Part shown: piece by piece, positions 7,602 to 16,812 of the stretch
Layout of the letters: each line of letters opens with the position of its first letter
Position numbering within the stretch: the first letter of the stretch is position 1
NCBI GenBank assembly: GCA_015179045.1
Contig: WHUZ01000253.1
Location: 1 to 18,560 of the forward strand
DNA length: 18,560 nucleotides
Direction: 5' to 3'
From: Kalaharituber pfeilii
Lineage: Eukaryota > Ascomycota > Pezizomycetes > Pezizales > Pezizaceae
Position numbers and translations under genes: made by a program
Notes under the pieces: generated by a model
The model's database searches: none
What the model was told of the DNA's origin: nothing
What the model saw: only the letters and a program-made list of their open reading frames with translations

Positions 7602-8300
7602 TCAGTTGCGAGGTAAAATTCAAAACTGGAAAGACCGTTAGGGCTATTGTGGACCGTGCAGCCCCTGCGCCGATTGTTTCATTGGCAGACTGGGTAAGGA
7701 GTTGAAGATGAGGTTACAAGCAAGACCTGCAATGATCAAGATTCTTGAGAATCTTTCGTTTTCGTTTTCACTTTCGTTTTCGTTTTCTGGCGTCCCGGTT
7801 CCCGATTCTGTTTCCTCCGCTTGGGATTATGTGCCTTCTATTGGCATTCCGGGAAAATTTGATAAGGCATTCGTTAATTTTATTCCGCCTTCTGTTCTGA
7901 ACTCCCGCCAGACGTTTAAGGAATTTGTTTTCGAATTTGACGCCGAAGTTATGGATATCAGCGGATGCATTATTAATTGCGTTCGAGTCAATGGCATTCT
8001 GGGAAAGTCTCTGTTGACTTTGTTTCGTCTTTTGTTTTGAACTCTCATCAAGGGAGTAAGAAATTTGTCTTTGAGTTTGAGCCGAAGCTATGGATATCGG
8101 CCCATGCATCATTGCATGTTAGATGCACTCGTATTGAGTTGCTTTCAGTTTTTCTGATGATCCCCTTAAAGAGAGTGATATTTCGTTGATTGAATCATGC
8201 GAGCACTAGTACTCGCGACACGTTAATGTTTTTTCTGAGGAACAGGTATGCCGCTTACCTCCTTACTAAAGCTGGGATCATGCAATCCCTTTCGAGAATT
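7602..8300 (+). pseudogene. Family-1 protease region and linker (degenerate)
   Basis: Begins VKFKTGKTVRAIVD at 7613, the expected strand and catalytic-Asp context of a retropepsin. The residues after Asp (codon 7652-7654) are R-A-A where D-S/T-G-A is canonical; the fragment at 4921-5430 has D-C-T-A, so the Gly is absent from both. A TTTTCG hexamer run (about 7755-7790) encodes a Phe/Ser stretch. Then follows a 50-residue unit (VNFIPPSVLNSR.., KEFVFEFDAEVMDIS) duplicated in tandem; I do not recognise it. The second unit is frame-shifted. Retropepsin processes Gag-Pol; this copy would not be active. Domain assignment is moderate, by position and one motif. Confidence 0.55.
7843..8142 (+). repeat. 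150-bp in-frame tandem duplication inside pol
   Basis: GGCATTCCGGGAAAATTTGA at 7843 recurs as GGCATTCTGGGAAAGTCTCT at 7993, and the similarity continues (TGAACTCYC, AAATTTGT, GCCGAAG, TATGGATATC). The period is 150 bp, or 50 codons, so frame was kept when it arose. The 4921-5430 fragment has a single copy. Confidence 0.8.
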
Positions 8301-8960
8301 TATATGCGAAGCCTCCTCATGGTCCAGTGTACCTGGAAAGAAGATGAGGCCCTTTAAAGGTATATCGTCGAACACCTACCAGCAGGGAAGATACGAAGGT
8401 CAAGGTCAAAAGCAGCTTCACCGATTTTTTTTCAGAAGATAGATGGGTCCCTCCGACCGTGCGTTGATTATAAGGGCACTAAGCAAACTCACCATTTCGA
8501 ACAAACACCCGTTGCCCTTAATGTCGGAACTCCTCAAAGAAGACCCAAAGTGGTAAATGGTTTATCAAACTCGATCTCGATAACGGCAACAACCCCATGT
8601 GGATTAAGTCAGGCGACGAACGGCGGCTGTCAAACACAGCCAACGGCTTATTCGAAGTACTTAGTCATACTTCTCGGACTCATCAACACACGTGCTTCCT
8701 TCGAAGAGATGATGGATGAGATCCTCACTTGCATCGATAGAGTTGTTTGGTACCTAGACTCTTAATCTATGAAGGCAAGTCCGAACGAGACCATAAAAGG
8801 ATAGTGGAAAAGTGCTTACCAAGATTGAGCAAACATAGACCCGTGGTGCGAGTTTCATGTGCACGAAACCATGTTCCTTGGTTATTTTATTGATGGCCTC
8901 GAGATTAAGATGCACCCGTTCAAACTCTCTACCATTCGCGACTGGCCACAGCCGATTAAA
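8300..8960 (+). pseudogene. Family-1 reverse transcriptase (degenerate)
   Basis: Ty3/gypsy RT pieces in order but in shifting frames: DGSLRPCVDY (about 8442-8471), KLDLDNGNNPMWIKSGDE (about 8570-8622), NGLFEV (about 8643), VVWYLD at 8742-8759, then IYEGKSERDHKRIVEK, FHVHETMFLGYFIDGLEIKM (about 8852-8911) and IRDWPQP. The catalytic Y-x-D-D box reads Y-L-D-S followed by TAA at 8763, with several bases lost, so the enzyme is dead. It copied element RNA into DNA in ancestral copies. Order and spacing match the chromovirus RT in 11652-12030. Confidence 0.9.
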
Positions 8961-9600
8961 GAAGGTGCAAGCCTTTCTATGCGTTGCAAACTACTGCCGC
9001 CGATTCGTCCTCAACTACTACTACCAACTTAATTTACTCCACTACAACCCGACCGCTTACAAGCCTTGACTGGAGATATACGCTTTATTTAGGGGGGGCA
9101 GAGCAGCAAGCTGCTTTTACGGAACTCCAAGACAAGTTCATCAGTGCCCCCATACTGCGACAGTTCGATCGATCCCTGCCTACGATTGTAAAACCGACTG
9201 CTCAGACCACGCACTCGCTGGCGTCTTGAGCTTAAGAATGACCTTACCACCCTTCACTCCTGCGAGTACCACTCCCGAATACTGACCCCTGCAAACGAAA
9301 CTACTCTATCCACAATAATGAACTCTTGGCAATCCTTGATTGTACAAATGGAGGATAGAGTTATTGGGAATTAAGTTCACCGTCTTTACTAACCACGACG
9401 CACTTCACCACCAACGCCGAAACAGCCGGCAAGCCAACTGGAGCCGACTTTCCGAATTCCATTATGTCAGCCGACAAGCTGACTTTCCGAATTCGATTAC
9501 GTCAGCTGGGAAGCCAACTGGAGCCGAGTTTCCAAATTCGATTAGGTCAGCCTAACGGCAAAGCGGACGCTCTATCTCGAACTAGTGAAGTACAAGACGT
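8961..9600 (+). pseudogene. Family-1 RT connection and RNase H (degenerate)
   Basis: Continues from RT: VQAFLCVANYCRRFV (about 8968-9012), then AFTELQDKFISAPILRQFD (about 9113-9169). RNase H remnants follow across several frames: DCSDHALAGVLS (about 9197-9230), NNELLAILD (about 9317-9343), KFTVFTNHDALHHQ (about 9373-9414) and GKADALSR (about 9556-9580). These cover the Asp/Glu positions of the active site, but no frame links them. A local triplication (9428-9552) further disrupts the domain. Confidence 0.82.
9428..9552 (+). repeat. Three short tandem copies inside RNase H
   Basis: Units at about 9428-9471, 9472-9507 and 9508-9552 share ACTTTCCGAATTC, ATTA.GTCAGC and, in the first and third, AAGCCAACTGGAGCCGA. 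The middle unit is shortened. A local amplification within a decayed coding region. Confidence 0.75.
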
Positions 9601-9649
9601 GTGGACTAATATTCCTGGAGTCAACGGTGACGAATGGTGATGATGCTAT

Positions 9650-10320
9650 GACAGTAACGTGGCTCGACACTGGGGTGTGCATCGGGCTCCTCTCTCGGAA
9701 CTTCTACTGGGATGGCTGGAAAGACTAAGTAGCTGATTATGTCGCCGGTTGTGCAGTCTGCTTGAAGGCCAAAGCCGACCAACATCTGAGGCAAACTAGA
9801 CTTATGCCAATGCCTACTGGTACGAAGCCTTGGGAGGAGATAGCTATGGACTTTGTTAGAGAACTACCAAGGGCTTTCATGCTATTTCAGTTGTCACAAA
9901 CCGGTTCACCGAAATACAGCGCTGCACTATACACCGGCAAAAAACACTTGGACAACTCGAGACATCGCCAACGCCTTCAATGACGTCCTCAGGCAATTTG
10001 GTCTACCCCGCTACATCTCCTCTGAACGTGGACGATAATTCACCTCAGCCCTCCGAAAAGACATTACAAAACTCCAACTCTGTACTGCTTACCACCCTCA
10101 GACTGACAGAGTCTCTGACGTGCAACGTCTGGTATTGCAGAGAGTATGTAATACAGACTCCCAAATAGTATCTCCACATCTTCCATGACCGAACTATGGC
10201 AGAGATGACGAGACTTGGGAAATGGTTGAGAATCTTCGTAGATCGTTGGAATCTGTCAGAAAGTTCCATGATCAACATCCGAGGAAGCCTTCGAGACCCT
10301 ACGGTCCAATAAAGCATTGA
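9650..10320 (+). pseudogene. Family-1 integrase (degenerate)
   Basis: A zinc-finger half is visible as YVAGCAVCLKAK (about 9738-9773), followed by EEIAMDFVRELP (about 9834-9869) with the first catalytic Asp. Then come NTWTTRDIANAFNDVLRQFG (about 9943-10002) and PRYISSERG, where the second catalytic Asp is Glu (canonical S-D-R-G). YHPQTDRVSD (about 10090-10119) lacks the GQTE of the canonical HPQTDGQTER, so the catalytic Glu appears deleted. The usual LAEFAYN segment is not seen. The inverted copy at 17845-18560 shares the HPQTD-region deletion and also lacks the Asp. Integrase joins element DNA to the genome; this version should not. Confidence 0.85.
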
Positions 10321-10642
10321 TGCTCATGGGACAGAGCATATCGCACAAATGGGAATTCTGTGCTGCCATGCTACTCGGATGGTTCGTTGACGTGAGTACC
10401 TTTTCCTTACGAAGACTTTTTCCCACCGGGTTTTGTCTTCGGGAAGGTTTTTAACGGCTCACTGATGATGAGTGAAAGACACACCAGTCTCACCATCGGC
10501 CACGGGCAACTGCGGTTCAGCTTGTGTGTTACCTCGCGTATAAGGTACGCCGATAGCCAAAGTATGAGACCTACAATCTCAATTAGTTCGGTTTTCTGTT
10601 GGTGATTGTTACTCGGGATGAGTACCCTAAACGGGGGGGTAA
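10321..10642 (+). other. Family-1 3' tail and polypurine tract
   Basis: Between integrase and 3' LTR. It is conserved with 17516-17844 (minus strand), including CCATGCTACTCGGATGGTTC, but encodes no recognised domain and no chromodomain. ACGGGGGGGTAA at 10631-10642, directly before TGTTACGG, is the plus-strand primer (polypurine tract), present also in the inverted copy at 17516-17527. Confidence 0.7.
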
Positions 10643-11381
10643 TGTTACGGCTAAGGTGGAAACTTGCCTACCACTGTGGCAAGGGGCAAGGGTTCCACTA
10701 CTAATTAGCTGCCACGGCTAAAGGTGAAGACTTACCCGCCAAGGGGAAAACGCTGACCCTGCAATCGAACATAAGACCAACGCTGATTGACCGGACTGAT
10801 CACCCGCTAGGCTTGGCTGTTGATTCTCGCATCATTTAGATAGGGCAGTACTACGGAAGGGTGTGTCATCCGGAATGCAGCTTGATGCATACACTCGATT
10901 TACGGAAGCTCTATTAATATACGCACATGCATTAGTACATTCGTTATCTTTGTCCCGTACTATTTTTGCATGTTTTCGTTACGTATGCCTATTACCACGG
11001 GTATTGGCATTGATAAGGAATCGCCGCGTTACCAGCCAATTATTCATTTGTTGACCCTCATGTATGGCTGCGCTGAAGTCTATATAAGCGCCGGCTAGCG
11101 ATAGCATAGTTAGAAGAATCAAGACGCAAGCGGTGTTCTAAGTTTCTCCATAAACTCTGAACCTATCGTTCCATCATTACGCCCGTGAATCGCTCCGCTC
11201 CGCTGCGTGCTCCCCGCCGAGTAGCTGCCCTTCCGGTCCGCCGTATACACCTCCGTAGCCATTCCGACCCGCCGTATTCACACTTCCGGGACGACGCCGG
11301 CACCGCCGTTTTCCCCACCGTAGCCGTAACATCCGGTCCCTTCCAGCGCCCACCGGAGCCGAGCACCTCACGCCCGTAACA
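10643..11381 (+). repeat. 3' LTR of family 1, copy 1a
   Basis: 739 bp, TGTTACGG to CCCGTAACA, with TATATAAG at 11081. It keeps 18 CpG sites that the 5' LTR has lost, and differs from both other LTRs at several non-CpG sites (for example CTCTATTAATA where they have CTTTATTTATA). Directly followed by TRIM-derived sequence. Confidence 0.93.
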
Positions 11382-11651
11382 CAACCCGGAGAAGTTGCCC
11401 TAAGAGGGGGGGTACTGTTACGGGTTCACTGCGACCGTAGTGTGGACGGCCGGTGGAGCGCGTGAAAGCGAAAAATGCAAGCGCATACGAAATGCGCATA
11501 TGCGACGTAAGCGACATGCGACAGCCGGAAAGGCGCCGCAGTCACATAATGAGTACTATATGAGCTACGCAGAGGACTAGCGAGTATCGCTAGTCAAGTG
11601 TCTTTTAGTCCTGGCGGACGGTAACTTTCTGCGTTTACCACCTCCGTAACA
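11382..11651 (+). mobile_element. TRIM-like element, 3' end only (tail plus LTR)
   Basis: CAACCCGGAGAAGTTGCCCT and the polypurine tract match the internal 3' end of the complete TRIM at 16782-16812. A 236-bp LTR (11416-11651, TGTTACGGG to CTCCGTAACA) follows. The 5' LTR and most of the interior are missing, and the piece abuts the family-1 LTR exactly at its end. The LTR carries a near-perfect palindrome, ACTAGCGAGTATCGCTAGT, at 11576-11594. Its right end truncates the chromovirus RT. Confidence 0.85.
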
Positions 11652-12500
11652 CTACTAATATATGCCGAAACCCTAGAAGAACATAATACAACCCTGGAAG
11701 AGGTGTTGCGCAGGCTACAGGAAAATGGTTTGGCTATACAAGAGGAAAAATGCGAATGGTGCGTGGAGGAAGTTGAATTTTTGGGTTATCACATCTCGGG
11801 GAAAGGAATCTCGATGTCCACTGACAAAATCCAGGCAATCCTTGATTGGAAGACCCCTGGTACCAATGAACACTCTAATCTGAAGACAGATATACAATCC
11901 TTCCTAGGGTTTGCTAACTTCTACCGATGCTTCATTAAGGACTACAGTAAGATATGCTTACCTCTAACTTGACTACTCAATAAAGAGGCAAAGCTAGTCT
12001 GAGGACCTCCGCAAGAGGAAGCTTTTCAGCAACTCAAAGAAGCTTTCACAACTGCTCCAATTCTAGCACACTACCACCCAGAACACGAAATCATACTAGA
12101 AACGGATGCAAGCGACTTCGCACTTGGAGGGATCCTAAGTCAGAAGCAAGAAGATGGCAAACTACACCCAGTTGCGTTCCATTCCCGGAAGTTCACCCCA
12201 GCCGAAATTAACTACGACATCTTTGACAAGGAGATGCTGGCTGTGGTGGAATGTATGACAGATACCTGGAGAGAATACTGTGAAGTGCTAAGCATAGCAT
12301 CAAAGTTTACACAGACCATGACAACCTCCGGATCTTCAATACGATTAAGAAGCTATCTCGCCGTCAAGCACGATGGGCAGAAAAAACTCGCCCCATTTGA
12401 CTATACAATCATCTACCGAAAAGGAAAAGCGAATACCAAGCAGATGCTTTATCCAGACGTGGTGACCACGCCCTTAAGAAGGGAGTGGACAGCGAGATCA
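11652..12500 (+). pseudogene. Family-2 RT (C-terminal part) and RNase H
   Basis: RT from just after the catalytic Asp pair: LEEVLRRLQENGLAIQEEKC, VEFLGYHISGKGISM, then SFLGFANFYRCFIKDYS. In-frame TGA stops occur at 11970 and 12000, each explicable by one transition from CGA or TGG. RNase H follows: [20 protein letters not shown] (about 12057-12116, first Asp), [21 protein letters not shown] (about 12213-12250, Glu), YTDHDNL in a shifted frame (about 12308-12328) and ADALSR in another frame (about 12442-12460). All acidic residues can be found, but frameshifts near 12290, 12385 and 12435 separate them. Catalytic RT core is missing upstream because the TRIM LTR abuts it. Confidence 0.93.
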
Positions 12501-12530
12501 GCAAGAAACTAAGTTCTGGGAAGAAGGAAC

Positions 12531-13620
12531 ATGGCAGGAAGAGGAAGAAATTTTGACTGCAAGAACGATAAAAGCTCTGAAAGTGTAGCATTAACTGACG
12601 AATGGAGGAGCAAGCTAATCGAAGAAGGGAAAAAGGACAAATGGTATACTCAACTTAAGGAACGCATCCAGCAGAAGAACGATAACGTCGATAAACGATT
12701 CAGTATCCGTGACGAAGTAGTCCTACACAACAACCGGTTTGTGATACCAACGGCCCTTAGACAGGAAATACTTCAAGCAAAACATGATCATCCCCTCGCC
12801 GGCCACCTCGGAATCGAAAAAACCACAGAACTTATCGGCAGGGACTTCTATTGGCCTAACGCTCACAACGATATCACGGAATACATCGGCGCATGCTTGG
12901 AATGCCAAAGGAACAAGGCACGAAGACACAAGAAATATGGCCTCCTTCACCCTCATGAGATACCATACCAACCATGGTCCTCTATCAGCATGGACTTCAT
13001 TACCGAACTCCCTCCTTCAGACGGCTTCACACAAATATGGGTAGTAGTGGATAGGTTCACTAAGATGGCTCACTTCATCCCTCTAGCAGAACAATCCGCA
13101 GAACAATTAGCAACTACCTTCCTTCGAGAAATATGGCGACTCCACGGCTTACCGAAGTCTATTATATCGGACCGAGACCGAAGTTTACTTCGAACTTCTG
13201 GCAGGAACTCATGAAGAAACTCAAAGTCAACCTAAACATGAGTACCACTGCACACCCGGAAACCGATGGACAAACCGAAAGAGTCAACCAAACCCTCGAA
13301 GGTTACCTCCGCAACTACGTCACCTACCACCAGGACAATTGGAACCAACTCTTACCCCTCGCAGAGTTTCGCATACAATAACGCACAACATAGCTTCACC
13401 AAGACCTCACCTTTCTTCGCCAACTATGGCTTTCACCCCCTTGTTGATACCATCAATGAGGAAGAGGCTCTCAACGTACTCTCGGGAGAACTCACAGAAG
13501 AATGGGAATACAATTCGTAAGGAACTGAACAAATCAATGAACGAGCAGCTAAGTGGTACGACCAACATCACACTCGACAACCCGATTTCAAGGAAGGAGA
13601 CAAAGTCATGCTCAATGCCA
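12531..13620 (+). pseudogene. Family-2 integrase (three frameshifts)
   Basis: The N-terminal zinc-binding HHCC domain is intact: HDHPLAGHLG, then CLECQRNK (about 12784-12915). The core starts with WSSISMDFITELPPSDG (first Asp, about 12979), then [15 protein letters not shown] and [11 protein letters not shown] (second Asp, about 13170). A one-base loss near 13180 shifts frame into [15 protein letters not shown] and [20 protein letters not shown], with the catalytic Glu present (about 13280). An extra base near 13368 shifts again into [20 protein letters not shown]. So D, D and E are all preserved in sequence, but no single frame spans them. It is part of a polyprotein, so the ATG at 12531 is not a true start. 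Integrates element cDNA in the nucleus. Confidence 0.95.
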
Positions 13621-14094
13621 AAAATATCTCAACCAAAAAAGAAACTTGACGCTAAGTTGATCGGACCCTTCACTATCGAGAAAGCAATAGGCAAACATTC
13701 TTTCAAGCTTAAGTTACCATACAACTTGAAGATACACCCTGTCTTTCATATTTCACTGCTCGAACCGTTCAAAACATCCGCTCTCAACCCTCTACCCGAC
13801 CAACCATCCCTACTAATGCAAGAAGGTGAGGAAGAATACTTCATAGCCTCCATCACCGACGTACAATACAACGGTACCAAGAAGACACTAGAGTACCTTG
13901 TGCAGTGGGAAGGTTATGGGCCCGAGAAGGCAACATGGGAAAGCCTAGGCGAACTATTAATGGATGATGGATCACCGGTGGATGCACTTAAAGAATTCAC
14001 GAACGATACCCTGATAAAGAAAAACAAGCCGAATCAGGGCAACGAGGAACAAAGAGAAAGAGAAGTTAGAAATGCAGTCAAGTTACCGACCTAG
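13621..14094 (+). pseudogene. Family-2 integrase C-terminus and chromodomain
   Basis: After another frameshift near 13640 the frame reads KKLDAKLIGPFTIEKAIG (the GPF/Y-type module of integrase C-termini), IHPVFHISLLEPF, then a chromodomain at about 13837-14010: EEYFIASITDVQ, LEYLVQWEGYGPEKATWES, LLMDDGSPVDALKEF. The aromatic cage positions (Y/F, W, Y/W) appear present. Stop TAG is at 14092-14094. In chromoviruses this module is known to direct integration to heterochromatin marked by histone H3K9 methylation, which suits its position in a repeat-rich region; that link here is inference. This part of the frame is open for over 150 codons. Confidence 0.95.
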
Positions 14095-14479
14095 AGTGCA
14101 GATATATCTGTCATAAAGGTACGGCATGGACCTAACCTACGAACTTAAGTTCGTATAAGTGTTAACACTTATCCTAGATACACCAAGGTGTCAAACGGAA
14201 AAGTGTTCAAGGGGTCAAGACACTACGAATATAGTAGTATGTCTTATGATAAATAGGTAAAGCTCTTACCAACTACCTTCAACGTCAAAGACTAAGTAGA
14301 GGCTAGCCTATAGTCAGGACATACAGGAATATTACCTTGAGTACGATCACGGCAAAATAAGTTGCTAAGGTCAAGGTAAGAGATCCACCGACGCTAAGCT
14401 GTATGGCTTATATTCTTTTAAGAAATTAAAGAATAATAGCTAACAGGCACTCGGGACGTGTGCTCTAAGAAGGGAGTAC
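14095..14479 (+). other. Family-2 3' noncoding region and polypurine tract
   Basis: No coding sequence or repeat recognised between the pol stop and the LTR. It ends in AAGAAGGGAGTAC (14467-14479), the polypurine tract, followed at once by TGTTACAGG. Confidence 0.75.
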
Positions 14480-15113
14480 TGTTACAGGCATAACTATTCT
14501 CATGCTATAACACCGTCTTGTTTAAGTGTCGTCAAAAGGTACTACCAACTATAAAGCCTACCAGTCGGAAGTTTAGCTAACCCGATACTAGTTAGGTTCG
14601 TGGTAGTGGAACTTCTTCGGTTAAGAAGTAAGTAACTACTAAGATTAGCAATCTTGGTTACTAACTCTTCCGCGAGCTCCTGTTGTACTATTTGTTATAC
14701 GATAACCTTTTCTTATTTTCTTTACTATTCGTCTTTGCATAGGACTCGGAGTTATGATGGTATTTTTAGATAGAGGCTTGCATTAGAGGTTTGAAGTTCT
14801 CGTATTTGTTGTCTTAGAATTCATTGTAAGGGTTGGTCAAAAAGAAAGGCTGTAACTTAGCATTTTTCAGGGTCCGGCTTGATCCCCGAATCCTTTCAAG
14901 CTGAATTTGTTAACAGCTTTGAAGAACTATATTTTGTATAAATAGAAGCCTGACCCACTGGAGTTAGAAGGCAAGGACCCGGAACTCAACCCTAACAAAT
15001 ATAAAGCTTTCTTACTACCTTAACTACTTTATTTTCCGTGACTATATTTAATTATATTTCGCGGCGCACTTAGTTATTTAGTAAACGGCTTACCCTCAAC
15101 ATACCCCGTAACA
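14480..15113 (+). repeat. 3' LTR of family 2 (634 bp)
   Basis: TGTTACAGG to CCCCGTAACA with a TATA box (TATAAATA at 14937-14944). The start is fixed by the preceding polypurine tract. The end is fixed by the resumption of family-1 gag sequence (minus strand) at 15114. No second copy of this LTR is in the window. Confidence 0.88.
14937..14944 (+). promoter_or_regulatory. Family-2 LTR TATA box
   Basis: TATAAATA about 457 bp into the LTR, a likely U3 promoter element. In this 3' LTR it could drive read-out transcription into the flanking sequence. Confidence 0.5.
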
Positions 15114-15739
15114 GGGGAATTTTCGCAGAGACGTAGGAGCGGGAAAGGCCTCGGCATCAACTGACTGAGGAGGAGGAGGAGACATCGAATCTCGGGCTCG
15201 GCGGAAGTCGCGAAGAGAGATATGAGGAGAGAAGGCCCCAAGCAATAACTGACTCATGGGGAAAAAATGAAGAGGAGTAAGTCTCGTACTCGATGAGAAC
15301 CGCAAGGCAGGACACGAGGGGGAGGAGTACCCGCACATCAATACCCGGCGAGAAGATCTCCGGGATCAGGTTTTAGTGCGCCGTGCGATTTGCCGACTCA
15401 GGTCGGGAAATTGCAGTTCCGGAGGAAACCGCCACCATCAGTACCGGCGGAGGGAATGCTTCGGAGAAGAGCCTTTCAAACCTGGGTAGGTCAAGGAGGG
15501 TACGCTGGCTGTCGTCGTTGCGGAGTCAGTACTGACTGGAATGCTAGCTGCTGTAATACTTGATCACGGATATTTGCCGGTAGCTCGGCAACGTGGGTTA
15601 TCGTATTTTGCAGTTCTTGCTAGCTCTGAAAGAAAGGTGGATATATTACCTTGAGATGCTTGCTCGTCACGGAGGTTGCAATATCTTCGGGAGAGGTCCT
15701 TGAGGAAGAGAGGCAGGGATGAGCCTTCTGTACTGACAT
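15114..15739 (-). pseudogene. Family-1 gag, 5' part, interrupted by family 2
   Basis: The minus-strand ATG at 15739-15737 (MSVQ..) aligns with the copy 1a gag start. ITHVAELPANIRDQVLQQ (about 15595-15545) is clearer than in 1a. Stops and frameshifts follow. The coding end reads SLRKFP at the insertion point, where copy 1a continues into SPEKFDGDEKEL. The stretch 15114-15341 is open and proline/serine rich (SMSPPPPQSVDAEAFPAP). The rest of gag would lie beyond the family-2 element and is not in the window. Confidence 0.85.
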
Positions 15740-15778
15740 TGTGGAGGCGGAGTGGTAGGTGAAGAGGAGCGGTGTAAT

Positions 15779-15912
15779 TTACAGGGGAGTGCTCGGCTCC
15801 GGTGGGCGCTGGAAGGGACCGGATGTTACGGCTACGGTGGGGAAAATGGCGGTGCCGGCGTCATCCCAGAAGTCTGAATACTGTGGGTCGGAATGGCTAC
15901 GGAGGTGTATAC
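15779..15912 (-). repeat. Duplicated tail of the family-1 LTR
   Basis: On the minus strand, directly after the complete LTR end (CCCGTAACA, 15913), the last 130 bp or so of the LTR starts again at GTATACACCTCCGTAGCC and runs to GAGCCGAGCAC and a decayed end (about 15779). Gag leader follows. Copy 1a has no such duplication. Confidence 0.85.
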
Positions 15913-16183
15913 TGTTACGGGCGTGAGGTGCTCGGCTCCGGTGGGCGCTGGAAGGGACCAGATGTTACAGCTACGGTGGGAAAAAACGGCGGTGCCGGTG
16001 TCGTCTCGGAAGTGTGAATACGGCGGGTCGGAATGGCTACGGAGGTGTATACGGCGGACCGGAAGGGTAGCTACTCGGCGGGGGCATGCAGCAGAGCAGA
16101 GCGATTTACGGCGTAATGGTGGAACGATAGGTTCAGAGTTATAGAGGACTTAGGACACCGCTTGTGTCTTGATTCTTCTAACT
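15913..16183 (-). repeat. Family-1 LTR, 3' portion (split by TRIM)
   Basis: The minus-strand LTR end (CCCGTAACA at 15913). Its break at 16183 carries the left TAACT target duplication (16179-16183). It joins logically with 17050-17515, giving a total of 737 bp against 739 for the other LTRs. Confidence 0.93.
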
Positions 16184-16412
16184 TGTTACGGGTTCACCGC
16201 GACCGTAGTGTGGGCGGCCGGTGAAGCGCGTGAAAGCGAAAAATACAACGCATACGAAATGGCATATGCACGTGAGCAACATCGACAGCCGGAAGGCGCG
16301 CAGTTGCATAATGAATATATATGAGCTTACGCAGAGGACTACGAGTATCACTAGTCAAGTGTCTTTTTGACCTGGCGGACGGTAACTTTCTGCATTTAGC
16401 ACCTCCGTAATA
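16184..16412 (+). repeat. TRIM 5' LTR
   Basis: TGTTACGGG to CTCCGTAATA, 229 bp. The palindrome seen in the other two copies is eroded here (ACTACGAGTATCACTAGT near 16338). The last CG-flanking base has also changed (TAATA for TAACA). Confidence 0.9.
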
Positions 16413-16812
16413 GTTGACTAGCCATAAACCGGTCACCAGTTCGATGCTCAACTTATCTCGCCAATTTCCTAAGCATTAAGTATTAAAGCCGCAGAAAGTA
16501 AGATCTTACCTGAGCCAAGAGCCAAAGAGCGAGAGCTACGAGCCAGAGCCAGAGCCAAGAGCAATATGGAAGGCCATGTAAGATGGTAAAATATTGATAT
16601 TAGGCGACACTGTGTAATCCCGGCATGCCAAGTGATGGGTGGTGCTTGCGCAATGCGTCTGAGGCAGCAGCAAGGATAAAGTGACGTATCGGATCCCTGG
16701 CTGACATCCTGGTCGGAAGAGTCATGTAGCACAGCGCATGGAATAATCCACGATGGCCAGGGTAGGGCAGACTCATATAGCAACCCGGAGAAGTTGCCCT
16801 AAGAGGGGGTAC
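16413..16812 (+). other. TRIM internal region (non-coding)
   Basis: 400 bp with no gag or pol motif. It contains a degenerate GAGCCA hexamer run at about 16513-16562 and the 3' polypurine tract at 16801-16812. The first bases (GTTGACTAGCC) should include the primer-binding site, but no tRNA match could be named. The minus-strand open frames here carry no recognisable domain. Confidence 0.8.

Larger units (their letters stand above)
5431..11381 (+). mobile_element. Ty3/gypsy LTR retrotransposon, family 1, copy 1a (inactive)
   Basis: Two direct 739-bp LTRs (5431-6169 and 10643-11381) enclose a gag-pol order of gag, protease region, RT, RNase H and integrase, which defines Ty3/gypsy (Metaviridae). 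Start TGTYACGG and end CCGTAAYA are canonical TG..CA ends with a 3' polypurine tract (10631-10640). No target duplication: GTTGA precedes it and CAACC follows. No tRNA primer site was recognised after 6169. Gag-pol is broken by many stops and frameshifts. No chromodomain was seen. The right flank is joined directly to a TRIM fragment, so the boundary has been rearranged. Confidence 0.92.
11652..15113 (+). mobile_element. Ty3/gypsy chromovirus, family 2, 5'-truncated (inactive)
   Basis: The sequence enters RT directly after the Y-x-D-D position (LLIYAETLEEHN), then has RNase H, integrase, chromodomain, 3' noncoding region and a 634-bp 3' LTR. The C-terminal chromodomain defines a chromovirus. 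No 5' LTR, gag or protease lies in the window. Its LTR ends at 15113 inside the gag of the inverted family-1 copy, so it inserted there. Frames are far better preserved than in family 1, implying a younger element. Confidence 0.94.

Noticed and set aside
16413..16460. tRNA-like B-box (AGTTCGATGCTC) inside the TRIM
   Set aside because: No convincing A box, cloverleaf or anticodon arm; a chance match within an LTR element.
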